Below are positions 36,041 to 45,093 of a stretch of 64,000 bases of DNA, in pieces. Source of the DNA: Aggregicoccus sp. 17bor-14 (GTDB lineage: Bacteria; Myxococcota; Myxococcia; Myxococcales; Myxococcaceae). Both the position numbers and the translations under genes were made by a program. The stretch covers positions 188,001 to 252,000 of the forward strand of contig NZ_VJZZ01000008.1 in assembly GCF_009659535.1 (NCBI RefSeq), given 5' to 3'. Numbering within the stretch: position 1 is the first letter of the stretch; every line of letters begins with the position of its first letter. Below the pieces are notes generated by a model that saw only the letters and a program-made list of their open reading frames with translations, was not told the DNA's origin and ran no database searches.

Positions 36041-38029
36041 TCAGCGGTCCTCGCCCCCTCCCTCCGGAGCAGCCGGGGGCGGGACGCCGGGAACCGGGCG
36101 CGCCTCCTCGCCCTCGCCCGGTGCGGCCGCCTGCGCGGGAGCGAGCTCGTCACCCGCGGCGGCCGGCGGAGCGGGCACCTCGGTGACGCTCGCGGCAGCG
36201 TCCTGGGGCGGCGCGCCGCCCTCGGCCGGAGCCGGTGCCTCGGGAGCGGCGGGCTCCGTCGGCGCGGCCGCAGCGGCCTCGGGAGCAGGCGCGGCGCCCG
36301 CCTCGCCCGGAGGCGTCGCGGCGGCTGCGTCGGAAGCCGGCGCGGCGCCGGCCTCGGCAGTCCCCTCGGGACGGTTGCCCCGCCCGCGGCGCCCGCGGCG
36401 GCGGCGGCGGCGGCGCTTGCGCTCACCCGGAGCGCCCTCCGCACCCTCGGCGCGTGCGCCTCCGGCGCCCTCCTGCTCGTCGTCGCCCTCCTCGTCGCCC
36501 TCCTCACCCTCCTCTTCGTCCGAGCCGGAGCCTGCAGCGGCAGGCGCCGCGGCCTCGGCAGCCGGGGCCGGCGCCGGACGCGGGGCGCGCTCGGGACGCG
36601 CCGAAGGGGCCGCGGCCGAGACCTCCTCGTCCTCCTCGCGCTCGGCGGCCTCGCGGCGCGGCGGCGCCTCGGCGCCCCCGTCCTCGCGCGCCTGGCGCTC
36701 CTTCTGCCGCTCCTCGCGCCGCTTCTGGGCCTCCTCGGCCTCCACCTTGGCGGCGTCGAAGAAACGCTCGTCGATGTCGAAGAGCTCCACGCGCGTGACC
36801 GTGACGGCCGTCTCCGCCTCGAGGAACTTCTCCCCCAGTGCGTCGCCGCACCAGAGCATCACCAGCGCGCCGGAGGCCTGGGCCTCGCTCTTCGCGTCGC
36901 CGCGCACGTCGCCCGCGCACGCGAGCAGACCCACCTGGGCGGAGTAGTGGCTCAGGTCGCGCCGCAGCTCCTGCACCGCCTTGCGGTCGATGGCGGGCGC
37001 GCCCTTCACCATGCGCACGGCGTAGCGCAGCTCCACGCTGCCCTCGCGCTTGCGCGCGGTGAGCAGCGGCCCCTCCTTGGAGCGCTTGGCCACCTTGAGC
37101 TCGCGGAAGCCCAGGGCGTGCATCATCTTCACCACGGACTTCTCGAAGGTGCCCACCTCGAGCTCTGCGAGGCGGCGGCGCAGCGCGCGTGCGACGGCGC
37201 GGCGCGCGTCCTTGAGCGCGGTGCGCGCGGCGAGCGCGAGCGCGGGATCCGTCGCGGCCTCCGCTGCGGCGGCCGCGGGCGCGGGCTTGCCCAGCACCGG
37301 GCGGCCCGCCTCCAGCGGGATGCCCAGCGCGGCGGCGAAGGCGGCCTGCAGCTCCTGCGCGTTGGCGCCCTCGGCCCCCCCGCCCCGCTCGAGCGCCAGC
37401 TGGCGCGTCTCGCCGGAGAAGGAGAACTGCGGGCGGCGACCGGCGTCGATGCGGCGCTGGTTGTCCTCGAGCAGCGCGGTGAGCAGCGCCTCGACCGCCA
37501 GGTCCTCGGCGGCGAGCTCGCGGCTGCGGGCGCGCTCGAGCAGCTCCTCGGCGCGCAGCGGCTCGTCGGCCTCGCTGAGCACCTCGAACGCCACCTCGGG
37601 AAGCGGCGGGAAGCGCCGGCGCTTGCCGCCCCGACCCTCCTCCTCCTCGTCACGGCGCCGCTTGCGCTCCGAGCCGCGGCCCGCGCTGCGCGCGTTCTCG
37701 TTGCGCGGCTCGGGGTGACGCTCCTCGGGCCGCATCGGCGGCATGGACTCTTCCGGATTGGGCTCCACCACCCCCGTCTGCGCGAGCGCCTCCGCATCCT
37801 CCGGAAGCGACCACTCCACCAGCGCGAACGTGTCCTTTGCGGTCACCACCACCTTGCGCTCGCGGGTCCGCCGGGCCATCGCGGCGAGCCGGGAGAGCAT
37901 GGTCTGCTCGGGCGTCTTGCCCACGTGGCTCAGCAGGTTCTGCGCGATGGACTTCTCGGTGATTTCCAGAAAGTGCAGGGGACGACCCTCGCTCTCCAGG
38001 ATCCGGAGCGCGGCCTCGTAAAATGTCAT
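36041..38029 (-). CDS. HARE-HTH protein with Mrr-like nuclease-fold domain and long disordered tail
   Basis: A 662-residue cytoplasmic protein with several regions. Residues 1-75 form a HARE-HTH winged helix (MTFYEAALRILESEGRPLHF, then TMLSRLAAMARR), a fold linked to DNA or RNA polymerase contacts. A charged region (110-140, basic KRRRDEEEE) leads to a second helical unit at 140-215, perhaps another winged helix. Residues 292-415 resemble an Mrr-type restriction-endonuclease fold (EVGTFEKSVVKMMHALGF, VGLLACAGDVRGDAKSEA, ALVMLWCGDALGEKFLE). The usual Asp and Q-x-K catalytic residues are not seen: the strand reads GSVELRYAVRMVKG. The last 230 residues are disordered, acidic then Arg-rich, with many Ala and Pro. 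Likely DNA binding without cleavage. Confidence 0.7.
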   Translation of the reverse strand: MTFYEAALRILESEGRPLHFLEITEKSIAQNLLSHVGKTPEQTMLSRLAAMARRTRERKVVVTAKDTFALVEWSLPEDAEALAQTGVVEPNPEESMPPMRPEERHPEPRNENARSAGRGSERKRRRDEEEEGRGGKRRRFPPLPEVAFEVLSEADEPLRAEELLERARSRELAAEDLAVEALLTALLEDNQRRIDAGRRPQFSFSGETRQLALERGGGAEGANAQELQAAFAAALGIPLEAGRPVLGKPAPAAAAAEAATDPALALAARTALKDARRAVARALRRRLAELEVGTFEKSVVKMMHALGFRELKVAKRSKEGPLLTARKREGSVELRYAVRMVKGAPAIDRKAVQELRRDLSHYSAQVGLLACAGDVRGDAKSEAQASGALVMLWCGDALGEKFLEAETAVTVTRVELFDIDERFFDAAKVEAEEAQKRREERQKERQAREDGGAEAPPRREAAEREEDEEVSAAAPSARPERAPRPAPAPAAEAAAPAAAGSGSDEEEGEEGDEEGDDEQEGAGGARAEGAEGAPGERKRRRRRRRGRRGRGNRPEGTAEAGAAPASDAAAATPPGEAGAAPAPEAAAAAPTEPAAPEAPAPAEGGAPPQDAAASVTEVPAPPAAAGDELAPAQAAAPGEGEEARPVPGVPPPAAPEGGGEDR

Positions 38030-38138
38030 CAGCTATTCCCCAAGAATAACGAACGGTTACAAAAATGTAGGGCCGTATAAGTGGCGGATGCTAGGCATCC
38101 GGGTTCTGGCTTGTCAAAAGGGAAAAACCAAGGGACGG

Positions 38139-40322
38139 ATGATCCGCATTCGCATCGGACAGCACTGGCGCCGCGAGCCCGGCGAGCCCCCCATGGACTC
38201 GGTGGGTCTCGAGCTGGACGGCGTGAACCTGCTGCCGGGCGCGGTGGAGGAGCCGCTCGCGGAGGTCGTGCCCGCGCTGAGCGCGGCGGTGGCCGCACTG
38301 CACGGGGGCCGCGCGCCGCTCGCCCAGGTGTCCCTGCCCGAGGCGCACCTGGAGCTGGTGCTGCAGCGCGACGGGGGCGAGGTGCTCCTGCAGGTGGCGG
38401 CGCTGGACCGGCCCGCCCGGAGGCTGCGCCCCCCCGTCCGGGTGGACCTGGAGGAGCTGGCCGCCGCAGTGCGCGCGGGCGGCGAGGCGCTGCCCCCCGA
38501 GGCGCTGCCGGCCGCCCGCCGGCGCCTCCTGGAGGGAAGCCTCGCCCTGCTGCGGCGCGCGCCCGACCCCGCGCCCGCGGAGCCCCCGGCGCCCTACACC
38601 CGCCGCGTGGCGCCCCCCGCCACGCCCGGCTTCGGGCTGCTCCTGGAGGACGGTGCGGACGTGCTGCGCCGCTTCGGACGGCAGGGGGGCCCGGCGCTGG
38701 GGTCGCTGCTGTGTGAGGGCGAGGTGTGGCTGGAGCTCGCGGGGCGGCCGCAGGCCTGGAGGAGCCGCGGCGCGCCCTTCCTCGCGGTGCTGGAGCTCTC
38801 GCGCCAGGGCAGCGAGCTGGTGCGGGCGCTGGAGCTGGGCGAGGCCGAGCACGCGCTCGAGCCGGCCGGCACCCGCCCTGCCCTCCTGCTGGAGCTCGCC
38901 GAGGGCCGCGCGCAGCTGGGGCGTGGAGGGCCCCGCGTCGCGCTCGAGGGGCGCGCGCTGGCGGCGGCGATGCTCGACCTGGGACTCGCCTTCGTGCTCG
39001 CGGTGACCGAGCGCCACCCCGCCCAGGCGAAGAACCCCTACCTCGTCGAGCTCTCGGAGCGCTGCCGCGACGGGCTCTCCCACCTGCGCGGCGCCGTACG
39101 CCCGCCCGAGGCCGAGGGCGAGGCGCGCGAGCGCGTGGTGCTGCCGCGCGCGGCGAGCCGCCCACTGCGCACCCCCGGGCGCCTCAAGCGCCTGCGCTTC
39201 GAGAAGCTATGGGAGCAGCGGGGCCTCGCCGGCGCCGAGCGCGGGCAGCTGCTCCTGCATCCCAAGGGGCCCGTCTACTCCGCGCCCGAGCTCGCCTGCG
39301 CCTTCGCCGCGCGCGACGGGGCACTGCTCTGGCGCCGCGAGGCGAGCCACGGCGTGGCGGCGGCGGCGGACGGCCACGCGGTGGTGGCGGAGGGCTCCCG
39401 CGTGTACGGCTTCAAGGGGCGCGGGGCGGGCGCGCGCTGGCTGCACGCCCACGACGGGACGCCCCTGGGCCCCTCTCTCGTCCGCAAGGACGGCGTGCTC
39501 GTGGCGAGCAGCGAGGGCCGCGCGGTGCTGGGCTTCGCGGAGCTGAGCGGCCGCGAGCTGTGGCGCCTCGCGCCGCCGCGCACCCAGCGCGTGCACCTGT
39601 CCGTGCAGGCGCACCGGGCGCTGCTCGCCACGGACCTGGGCTACCTCTACGGGCTGGACCTCGCCGACGGGCAGGTGCGCTTCCGGGTGCGCGCGGAGCT
39701 GCCCTTCGTGGCGCCGCCCGTGCCCTGGGGCCGCCGCTTCGCCGCCACCCTGGGACAGGGGCTGCAGGGAGCGGTGCTGGTCGCAGACGCGCACGCAGGA
39801 GAGGTCGCGTGGACGGCGCTGCTGCCCTTCGGCCAGCCCACGCTCCCCCTGCCGCGCGGGGCGCACCTGTACGTCGCGGGGCAGGCGGAGGGCGAGGGCG
39901 CGCTCGCGTGCCTCGGCACCCGCGGGCAGCTCTTGTGGGAGCGCGGGCTGCACCTGGGGCCGGGGCCCTACGCTCTCACCGGGCTCACGCGCTCGGTGGT
40001 GGTGGCGGCGCCGCACGGGGGCGCGGCGCGCTTCGGTGAGGACGGGCGGATGGCCTGGCGCGTGGGCGCCTCAGGCGAGCCGCTCTCGCGCGCGCTGCGG
40101 CCGGTGCCGGCGCGCGGCGTGGTGTTCCTTCCCGGAGAGCAGGTGCGCGCGGTGGAGCCGCGCGGCGGCCACGTGCTCGCCGAGGTGGAGGCGGGGGCGG
40201 GCCTCGTCGCGCTCGAGGCCGACGCCCAGCTCAACCTCTACCTGCTCGACGACGCGGGCACCCTGTCCGCCTACCGGCTCGCGACCCACCTCGCGGTGGT
40301 GGCCGGCGGCGACGGGGGCTGA
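38139..40322 (+). CDS. PQQ-like beta-propeller protein, no signal peptide
   Basis: A 727-residue protein. Residues 1-330 are an alpha/beta domain of unknown type (RIRIGQHWRREPG at the start). Residues about 375-715 are repeats of strands characteristic of PQQ-binding-like or BamB-type propellers: RDGALLWRREASHG, LSGRELWRLAPP, DLADGQVRFRV, DAHAGEVAWTALLP, TRGQLLWERGLHL and EDGRMAWRV, about one every 45-50 residues. The start at 38139 lacks a signal sequence, so it is apparently cytoplasmic, unusual for such propellers. ATG 38139 has AGGGA before it. It diverges from the HARE-HTH gene (110 nt gap with a TATAAG at 38076). Confidence 0.7.
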   Translation: MIRIRIGQHWRREPGEPPMDSVGLELDGVNLLPGAVEEPLAEVVPALSAAVAALHGGRAPLAQVSLPEAHLELVLQRDGGEVLLQVAALDRPARRLRPPVRVDLEELAAAVRAGGEALPPEALPAARRRLLEGSLALLRRAPDPAPAEPPAPYTRRVAPPATPGFGLLLEDGADVLRRFGRQGGPALGSLLCEGEVWLELAGRPQAWRSRGAPFLAVLELSRQGSELVRALELGEAEHALEPAGTRPALLLELAEGRAQLGRGGPRVALEGRALAAAMLDLGLAFVLAVTERHPAQAKNPYLVELSERCRDGLSHLRGAVRPPEAEGEARERVVLPRAASRPLRTPGRLKRLRFEKLWEQRGLAGAERGQLLLHPKGPVYSAPELACAFAARDGALLWRREASHGVAAAADGHAVVAEGSRVYGFKGRGAGARWLHAHDGTPLGPSLVRKDGVLVASSEGRAVLGFAELSGRELWRLAPPRTQRVHLSVQAHRALLATDLGYLYGLDLADGQVRFRVRAELPFVAPPVPWGRRFAATLGQGLQGAVLVADAHAGEVAWTALLPFGQPTLPLPRGAHLYVAGQAEGEGALACLGTRGQLLWERGLHLGPGPYALTGLTRSVVVAAPHGGAARFGEDGRMAWRVGASGEPLSRALRPVPARGVVFLPGEQVRAVEPRGGHVLAEVEAGAGLVALEADAQLNLYLLDDAGTLSAYRLATHLAVVAGGDGG

Positions 40323-41234
40323 CTACTCGCCGCGGGCGCTCTGCGCCTTGGCGGGATCGATCTCCTCCTCGGAGCGCTCGGACTCCACCGCGCCCTCCCA
40401 CTTCTCGCCGTCCTTGAGCTTCCACTCGCTGGGCACGTCCAGCTTCCAGGTGTAGCTCGCGTTCGCGGTGCCGCCGGACGGGGCGTGCGAGGTGACGGCG
40501 AAGGCCATCTCCATCTTCGTCACCGCCGCGGGGACGAGGTCCAGATCGTAGTGGCCGAGCACCATCTGCGGCGGGAACTCGGCGATGAAGCGCTCGGGGA
40601 AGTCGATCTTCATCGACGGGTCACCCGCGTTCATCTCGCCCAGCAGCTTGCCCTTGTCGTCGGTGAGGCGCCACGAGGTGTTGAAGGAGGCGCTGGTCAC
40701 CATCTTCTTGAGCTTGCCGTCCTCCTTCATCTCGCGCTGCGCGCCCCAGAGCGCGAGCATCAGGCGCACCTGCGGGCGGCCCGCCACCATGACGACGTCC
40801 GAGGACACCACGTCCAGGCGCATGCCCTTGTCGGTGGCGCTCCAGAGCGGGGCGTACTTGCCGCTGCGCATCTGGTCGAAGCGCTTGCGCGTGTACTCGT
40901 AGAAGGCCTTGCGGTCCGCCGCGCGGTCCTCCTTCGGGCGCTTCTGCAGCTCCTCGAGGTAGTCGTCGAAGTCCGGGTTGCCGCCGAACTCCTTCACGTG
41001 CGTGTCCACGCGCGCGAAGTAGCCCTTGAGGAAGGCGCCCACCTCGTCGCGGTAGGCCTTCTCGTCCGGGTTCGCGCGCAGCCAGGAGACGCGCTCGAGG
41101 TAGTCGCGCTGCAGGCGGTAGGTGTCCGCCTCGCGCTCGGCTGCGGCGGTGCGCGCCTTCACGCTGCGGAGGCCGATCACCCCGAGGAGGATGAGGCCGA
41201 CGACGACGACGATGGGTCCGAGGGTGCGCTTCAC
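40323..41234 (-). CDS. Hypothetical membrane-anchored protein
   Basis: A 303-residue protein with one N-terminal hydrophobic helix (LGPIVVVVGLILLGVIGL) and then a soluble part, presumably periplasmic. A charged, helical region follows (residues 25-125, rich in Lys, Asp and Arg). A beta-rich domain with MRLDVVSSDVVMVAGRPQVRLMLALWG and YTWKLDVPSEWKL comes next, with an acidic C-terminus. No family recognised. The GTG start at 41234 has AGGAGC 11 nt upstream. It converges on the propeller gene with no intergenic space, the stops being adjacent. Operon context is absent. Confidence 0.6.
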   Translation of the reverse strand: MKRTLGPIVVVVGLILLGVIGLRSVKARTAAAEREADTYRLQRDYLERVSWLRANPDEKAYRDEVGAFLKGYFARVDTHVKEFGGNPDFDDYLEELQKRPKEDRAADRKAFYEYTRKRFDQMRSGKYAPLWSATDKGMRLDVVSSDVVMVAGRPQVRLMLALWGAQREMKEDGKLKKMVTSASFNTSWRLTDDKGKLLGEMNAGDPSMKIDFPERFIAEFPPQMVLGHYDLDLVPAAVTKMEMAFAVTSHAPSGGTANASYTWKLDVPSEWKLKDGEKWEGAVESERSEEEIDPAKAQSARGE

Positions 41235-41426
41235 GCGGGCGGGGCTCCTGATGGGTCCAGTACGGTGGGGCGAAGAGATACGGGAATTCCCACGCCCGTT
41301 CTAGACCACCCCACCCCTCGCGGCGCACGGCTCTCTGCTCGGCCTGCGGGCGCGGGACGCTTCTCGGGCGGAAGTTTTGCGCACGGGTGCGCGAAGCATG
41401 GGTGAGGTGGGACAGGTTCCTCCACT

Positions 41427-41465
41427 TCCCTCACCCCGACCCTCTCCCAGAGGGAGAGGGAGGAC
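41427..41465. repeat. 39-bp intergenic repeat, copy 1, with hairpin
   Basis: Begins TCCCTCACCCCGACCCTCTC and contains the inverted repeat CCCTCTCCC-AGA-GGGAGAGGG. It is identical over 39 nt to the copy at 53991-54029. It lies just after the udk stop, so it may terminate the export operon; it also looks like a REP-type dispersed repeat of GC-rich proteobacteria. Confidence 0.75.
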
Positions 41466-41471
41466 GCGGTC

Positions 41472-42095
41472 CTACCTCGCGCCGAGGCGGCTGCGGATGG
41501 CGCCCACCAGCATCTCGATGGCGATGGTGTTGTCGCCGCCGTGCGGGACGATGATGTCCGCGTAGTGCTTGCTCGGCTCGACGAAGCCCATGTGCATGGG
41601 GCGCACGTGGCGCAGGTACTGGGCGACCACGTGGTCGAAGTCGCGGCCGCGCTCGTTGATGTCGCGGCTGAGGCGGCGGATGATCCGCACGTCGTCCTCG
41701 GCGTCCACGTAGATGCGCACCGCGAGCTCCTCGCGCACCGGCTGCATGTGCAGCACGAGGATGCCCTCGATGAGGATGACGTCCCCCGGCTCCACGCGCG
41801 TGGTGCGCTGCTCGCGGGTGCTCGTCTTGAAGTCGTAGACCGGCTTGTCCACGCCGCGGCCCGCCTTCAGCTCGCGCAGGTGCTGCACCAGCAGCTCCGT
41901 GTCGAAGGCGTCCGGGTGATCGAAGTTCACCTCGCGCCGCTCGGCGAGCGGCAGGCCGGTGAGGTCCCGGTAGTACGAGTCCTGGTCGATGAAGGCCACG
42001 CGGCAGCCCTGCAGCGCCTCGCGCACCTTGCGCGCCACGGTGGTCTTCCCCGAGGCGGTACCGCCGGCGATTCCAACGACGAGTGGTGACGACAT
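41472..42095 (-). CDS. udk: Uridine kinase
   Basis: Phosphorylates uridine and cytidine to the monophosphates in pyrimidine salvage. Walker A is GGTASGKT (11-18). Conserved uridine kinase blocks follow: DQDSYYRDLTGLPLAER, the NFDHPDAFD motif, PVYDFKTSTR and VILIEGILVL. The lid region is RLSRDINERGRDFDHVVAQYL. The size, 207 residues, is standard. The ATG is close behind the MNIO gene, whose stop is 11 nt upstream of it, so it may be cotranscribed with the export operon. No special link of uridine to that operon is apparent. Confidence 0.96.
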   Translation of the reverse strand: MSSPLVVGIAGGTASGKTTVARKVREALQGCRVAFIDQDSYYRDLTGLPLAERREVNFDHPDAFDTELLVQHLRELKAGRGVDKPVYDFKTSTREQRTTRVEPGDVILIEGILVLHMQPVREELAVRIYVDAEDDVRIIRRLSRDINERGRDFDHVVAQYLRHVRPMHMGFVEPSKHYADIIVPHGGDNTIAIEMLVGAIRSRLGAR

Positions 42096-42106
42096 GCGCG
42101 GCGCAC

Positions 42107-43825
42107 CTAGCCCAGCGCCGGGCCCGGCGCAAGCGGCGCCCCCGCACGGGCCCCTTCTCCCACTCCCCGGCGCAGTAAGCCGCGCGCGAGCCCCTCCTCC
42201 ACCTGCGCGGCGAGCGCCGGCTCCAGCGCCTCGGGTCGCTGCGGACCCGCCGCGAGCGCGCGCAGGAGCAGGCCGAGGCGCGAGGGCACGGTGAGCACCT
42301 CGAGGCCCCCTGCCCGCCTCCGGACGGCGAAGGTCCAGGGGCCGGGCGCGGGCCGGGCCGCCACCTGCGCGAGCGCCTCGAGCCCGCTGAGCTCGAGCGC
42401 CTCGCAGGCCCACGCGCGCCCGGTGAGGTGGCGGCGCAGCGAGCGCGCCGCGAAGACCAGCTCCGTGAGGTCCGCCGGGAAGTGTCCCACCCGCACGTCC
42501 GGGGCGAGCGAGAGCTCACCTGCGGCCGGAGGCACCACCGGGCGGGCGAAGGCCTGGGGCAGGAAGGTCTCGAAGGCCAGCGCCGCAGAGGCGCCCTCGT
42601 CCGGCCGGGCGCGCAGCGTCCGGCGCGCGTAGCTCGCGAAGGCGTGCCCCAGCGAGCGGCCCAGCCCCTCGAAGAGCTCGCGGAAGTCGCGCGAGCCGGT
42701 GAAGGCCGCGAGCCCCGCGCGATCTCCGGCGAGCAGCAGCCGCGTGAGCGGCCAGTCCCGGTCGAGCGCCTCCGCCACCACGGCGAGCCGGAAGTCCTGC
42801 TCGGCGCGCGCACCGGAGACGTCCTCGGCGGACGCGGGCGGGCGCGTGCTGTAGCCCTCCTCGAACAGCTCCCAGGGCCGCGTCTGGAAGGCGGCCCCGG
42901 GCTGCGGCGCACTCGCAACGGGCGTCTCCCAAGAGAGGTCGGCGCGCGCTCCTGCGGGCAGCAGCCCGCGCAGGCGGCGCAGCGTGAGCGCCGCCACCTC
43001 GGGCGGGTGGCCGTCCCCCTCGAAGGTCACGGCGCGCAAGGCGCTGCAGCGCGGCAGCAGCCGCTCGAGCAGCGCGAAGAGCTCCTCGCGCACCGGCTGG
43101 GTGTGATCGTCCACATAGAGGCCGTGGTGGGGCCCTGCGCTGCCCCGGCGGGTGACCACGCCACCCGCGAGGTGGAGCTCGATCACCCTGTCGAGGGGGA
43201 AGCCGTCCAGGCCCGCCTCGGCGGGAAGCCCCGCGGAGAGCTGGAAGCTGAGCAGGTGCCCCAGGTCCAGCAGCAGCGGCAGCCCCGTGCGCGCGTGCAG
43301 GCCGGCCATGAAGTCCAGCACGTGCAGCCCGCCGCGCCGCGCGAAGACGGCGGGGTTCTCCAGCGCGAGCGGCATGCTGAGCCCCGCCTGCACGTGCAGC
43401 GCGTGGGCGGCAGCGTCCGCGAGCCCGGCCGCGCTCAGGGGCGGCGTGAAGTAGAGATAGCCGGGGAAGGGCTGTCCGCCTGCGTGCCACCAGCCCACGT
43501 CGTTGCCCACCCAGGGGCTGCCCACGGCGCGCGCGTGCGCGTCCAGCGCGGCGAGTGCCGCGGCGCTCTCGAGCTCCGGGCCGTAGAGGTTGAGGTGCAC
43601 CGGGTGGAAGAGCACCGGCACCTGGTCCCGCGAGCGCCACATCTCGGGGAAGAGCGAGGCCTCCCTGCGCGCCTCGTCGAGCGAGAGCGGCGCGCTGTAC
43701 TCCACGTAGTCGAAGAGGCCGGGGCACTCCTCGAGCAGGCGGTAGGGGTGCGGTTGATCGCGCTCGCTCAGGTTGCTGCTGAGCCCGAGGCCGCGCCAGG
43801 GCAGAGAGGGCATACACGCACCCAT
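42107..43825 (-). CDS. MNIO (DUF692) family protein with extra C-terminal domain
   Basis: N-terminal residues 1-290 form a TIM-barrel of the multinuclear non-heme iron oxidase family (DUF692; MbnB, TglH and ChrH are relatives), enzymes that modify cysteines or other residues of peptides. With numbering from MPSLPW, likely iron ligands are His70 and His73 (VLFHPVHLN), Glu152 (LALENPAV), Asp183 and His186 (LLLDLGHLL), Glu212 and His214 (VIELHLAGG), Asp235-Asp236-His237 (VDDHTQPV), and Glu265 (VTFEGDG). Residues 290-568 are a second domain I cannot name; its last 60 residues look like a small winged helix. The frame starts at ATG 43825 or 43813; ribosome sites are weak. It ends the export operon and precedes udk. 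Confidence 0.75.
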   Translation of the reverse strand: MGACMPSLPWRGLGLSSNLSERDQPHPYRLLEECPGLFDYVEYSAPLSLDEARREASLFPEMWRSRDQVPVLFHPVHLNLYGPELESAAALAALDAHARAVGSPWVGNDVGWWHAGGQPFPGYLYFTPPLSAAGLADAAAHALHVQAGLSMPLALENPAVFARRGGLHVLDFMAGLHARTGLPLLLDLGHLLSFQLSAGLPAEAGLDGFPLDRVIELHLAGGVVTRRGSAGPHHGLYVDDHTQPVREELFALLERLLPRCSALRAVTFEGDGHPPEVAALTLRRLRGLLPAGARADLSWETPVASAPQPGAAFQTRPWELFEEGYSTRPPASAEDVSGARAEQDFRLAVVAEALDRDWPLTRLLLAGDRAGLAAFTGSRDFRELFEGLGRSLGHAFASYARRTLRARPDEGASAALAFETFLPQAFARPVVPPAAGELSLAPDVRVGHFPADLTELVFAARSLRRHLTGRAWACEALELSGLEALAQVAARPAPGPWTFAVRRRAGGLEVLTVPSRLGLLLRALAAGPQRPEALEPALAAQVEEGLARGLLRRGVGEGARAGAPLAPGPALG

Positions 43826-43854
43826 AACAAAAGCGCGCGCCGGCTGCCGGGCCG

Positions 43855-45093
43855 CTAGTCGTGGCGCATGGCGTCCACGGGATCCAGCCGGGCCGCGCGC
43901 GCCGCCGGGTAGATGCCGAAGAGCAGGCCGACGCCCGAGCTCATCCCCAGCGAGAGCAGCACCGCCCACGTGGGCACCACCGTCTCGAAGCGCAGCAGCC
44001 AGCGGACGAGGAAGGCGCCGAGGAAGCCGATGGCCACCCCGATGACGCCGCCCACCAGCGCGAGGATGACGGCCTCGGTGGCGAACTGCCCGAGGATGCG
44101 GCCCTTGCGCGCCCCCAGCGCCTTGCGGATGCCGATCTCCCGGGTCCGCTCGGTCACGCTCACCAGCATGATGTTGAGGATGCCGATGCCGCCCACCACC
44201 AGCGCGAGCAGGCACACGCCGAAGCTCGCCGCGGTGACCACGCCGGACAGCTGGTTGAAGGTCTTGGTCATCGACTCGTTGGTGTTCACCTCGAAGTCGT
44301 TGGGCGCGAGCGGCGCGAGGTTGCGGCGCCGGCGCAGCAGCACGCCCACCTCGTCCTGCGCCTTGTCCAGCAGCTTCGGCTCGCGCGCCTGGACGTTGAT
44401 GTCCAGCGAGTGGTTCTTCCCGTAGAGCATCTGGTACGGCGCGAGCGGCACGATGACCTGGTTGTCCAGGCTCACCATGCCCATGAAGCTGCCGCGCCGC
44501 TGCAGCACGCCGATGACCGTGAAGGCGCGGCCGCGGATGCGCACCTCGTAGCCGAGCGGGTTCATGTTGGGAAAGAGCGTGTCCGCCACGTCCACGCCCA
44601 GCACCGCCACGCTGCGCCCGTCCACGGACTCCGTCTCGCCGAAGAAGCGCCCGCTCTCCACCGTGATGCCGCTGGTCTCGAGGTACGCGGGCGTGGTGCC
44701 GGTGACGGTGACGGCGGGCCGCGTCTCGCGCGCCGCCGTGGTCACCTTCTGGCCCCCCTCCTCGTCCACCGCGGACACCATGCCCACGGACGGCGCCAGC
44801 GAGATGGCGCGCACGTCCTCGAGGGTGAGGTTGGGGCGCTTCGCGTACTTGGCCCAGTTGAAGCGGCCGAAGCCGCTGGGGAACTTGGTCACCTGGAAGG
44901 TGCTCGCCCCCAGCTGCGAGAGGTCGCGGTTCATCTTGAGCCGGAAGCCCTCGATGAGCCCCATCATCGCGATGACCGTGGCCACCCCGATGACGATGCC
45001 CAGCAGCGTGAGCAGCGAGCGCAGCGGGTTGCCCAGGAAGGTGCCCAGCGAGAGGCGCAGGTTGTCGAAGAAGGCGCGCATGGGGCGGGTCAC
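43855..45093 (-). CDS. MacB-type ABC permease (second)
   Basis: A 412-residue permease with the MacB/FtsX layout. The first helix is at about 20-45 (LTLLGIVIGVATVIAMMGL), followed by a periplasmic MacB_PCD domain (about 50-280, including SLAPSVGMVSAVDEEGG). Three C-terminal helices include the FtsX signature VGGIGILNIMLVSVTERTREIGIRKALGA, and the protein ends LLFGIYPAARAARLDPVDAMRHD. The start is probably GTG 45093, which overlaps the stop of the preceding permease (GTGA); ATG 45081 is an alternative. It would pair with the first permease as the other half of the membrane channel. Confidence 0.92.
   Translation of the reverse strand: MTRPMRAFFDNLRLSLGTFLGNPLRSLLTLLGIVIGVATVIAMMGLIEGFRLKMNRDLSQLGASTFQVTKFPSGFGRFNWAKYAKRPNLTLEDVRAISLAPSVGMVSAVDEEGGQKVTTAARETRPAVTVTGTTPAYLETSGITVESGRFFGETESVDGRSVAVLGVDVADTLFPNMNPLGYEVRIRGRAFTVIGVLQRRGSFMGMVSLDNQVIVPLAPYQMLYGKNHSLDINVQAREPKLLDKAQDEVGVLLRRRRNLAPLAPNDFEVNTNESMTKTFNQLSGVVTAASFGVCLLALVVGGIGILNIMLVSVTERTREIGIRKALGARKGRILGQFATEAVILALVGGVIGVAIGFLGAFLVRWLLRFETVVPTWAVLLSLGMSSGVGLLFGIYPAARAARLDPVDAMRHD

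Noticed and set aside
38030-38138. A promoter with TATAAG at 38076-38081
   Set aside because: The sequence around 38055-38060 does not resemble a -35 element, so only the -10-like hexamer is visible.
43826-43854. A precursor peptide gene next to the MNIO gene
   Set aside because: Only 29 nt lie between the MNIO frame and the permease stop. No short frame with Cys residues was found there or after the MNIO stop.
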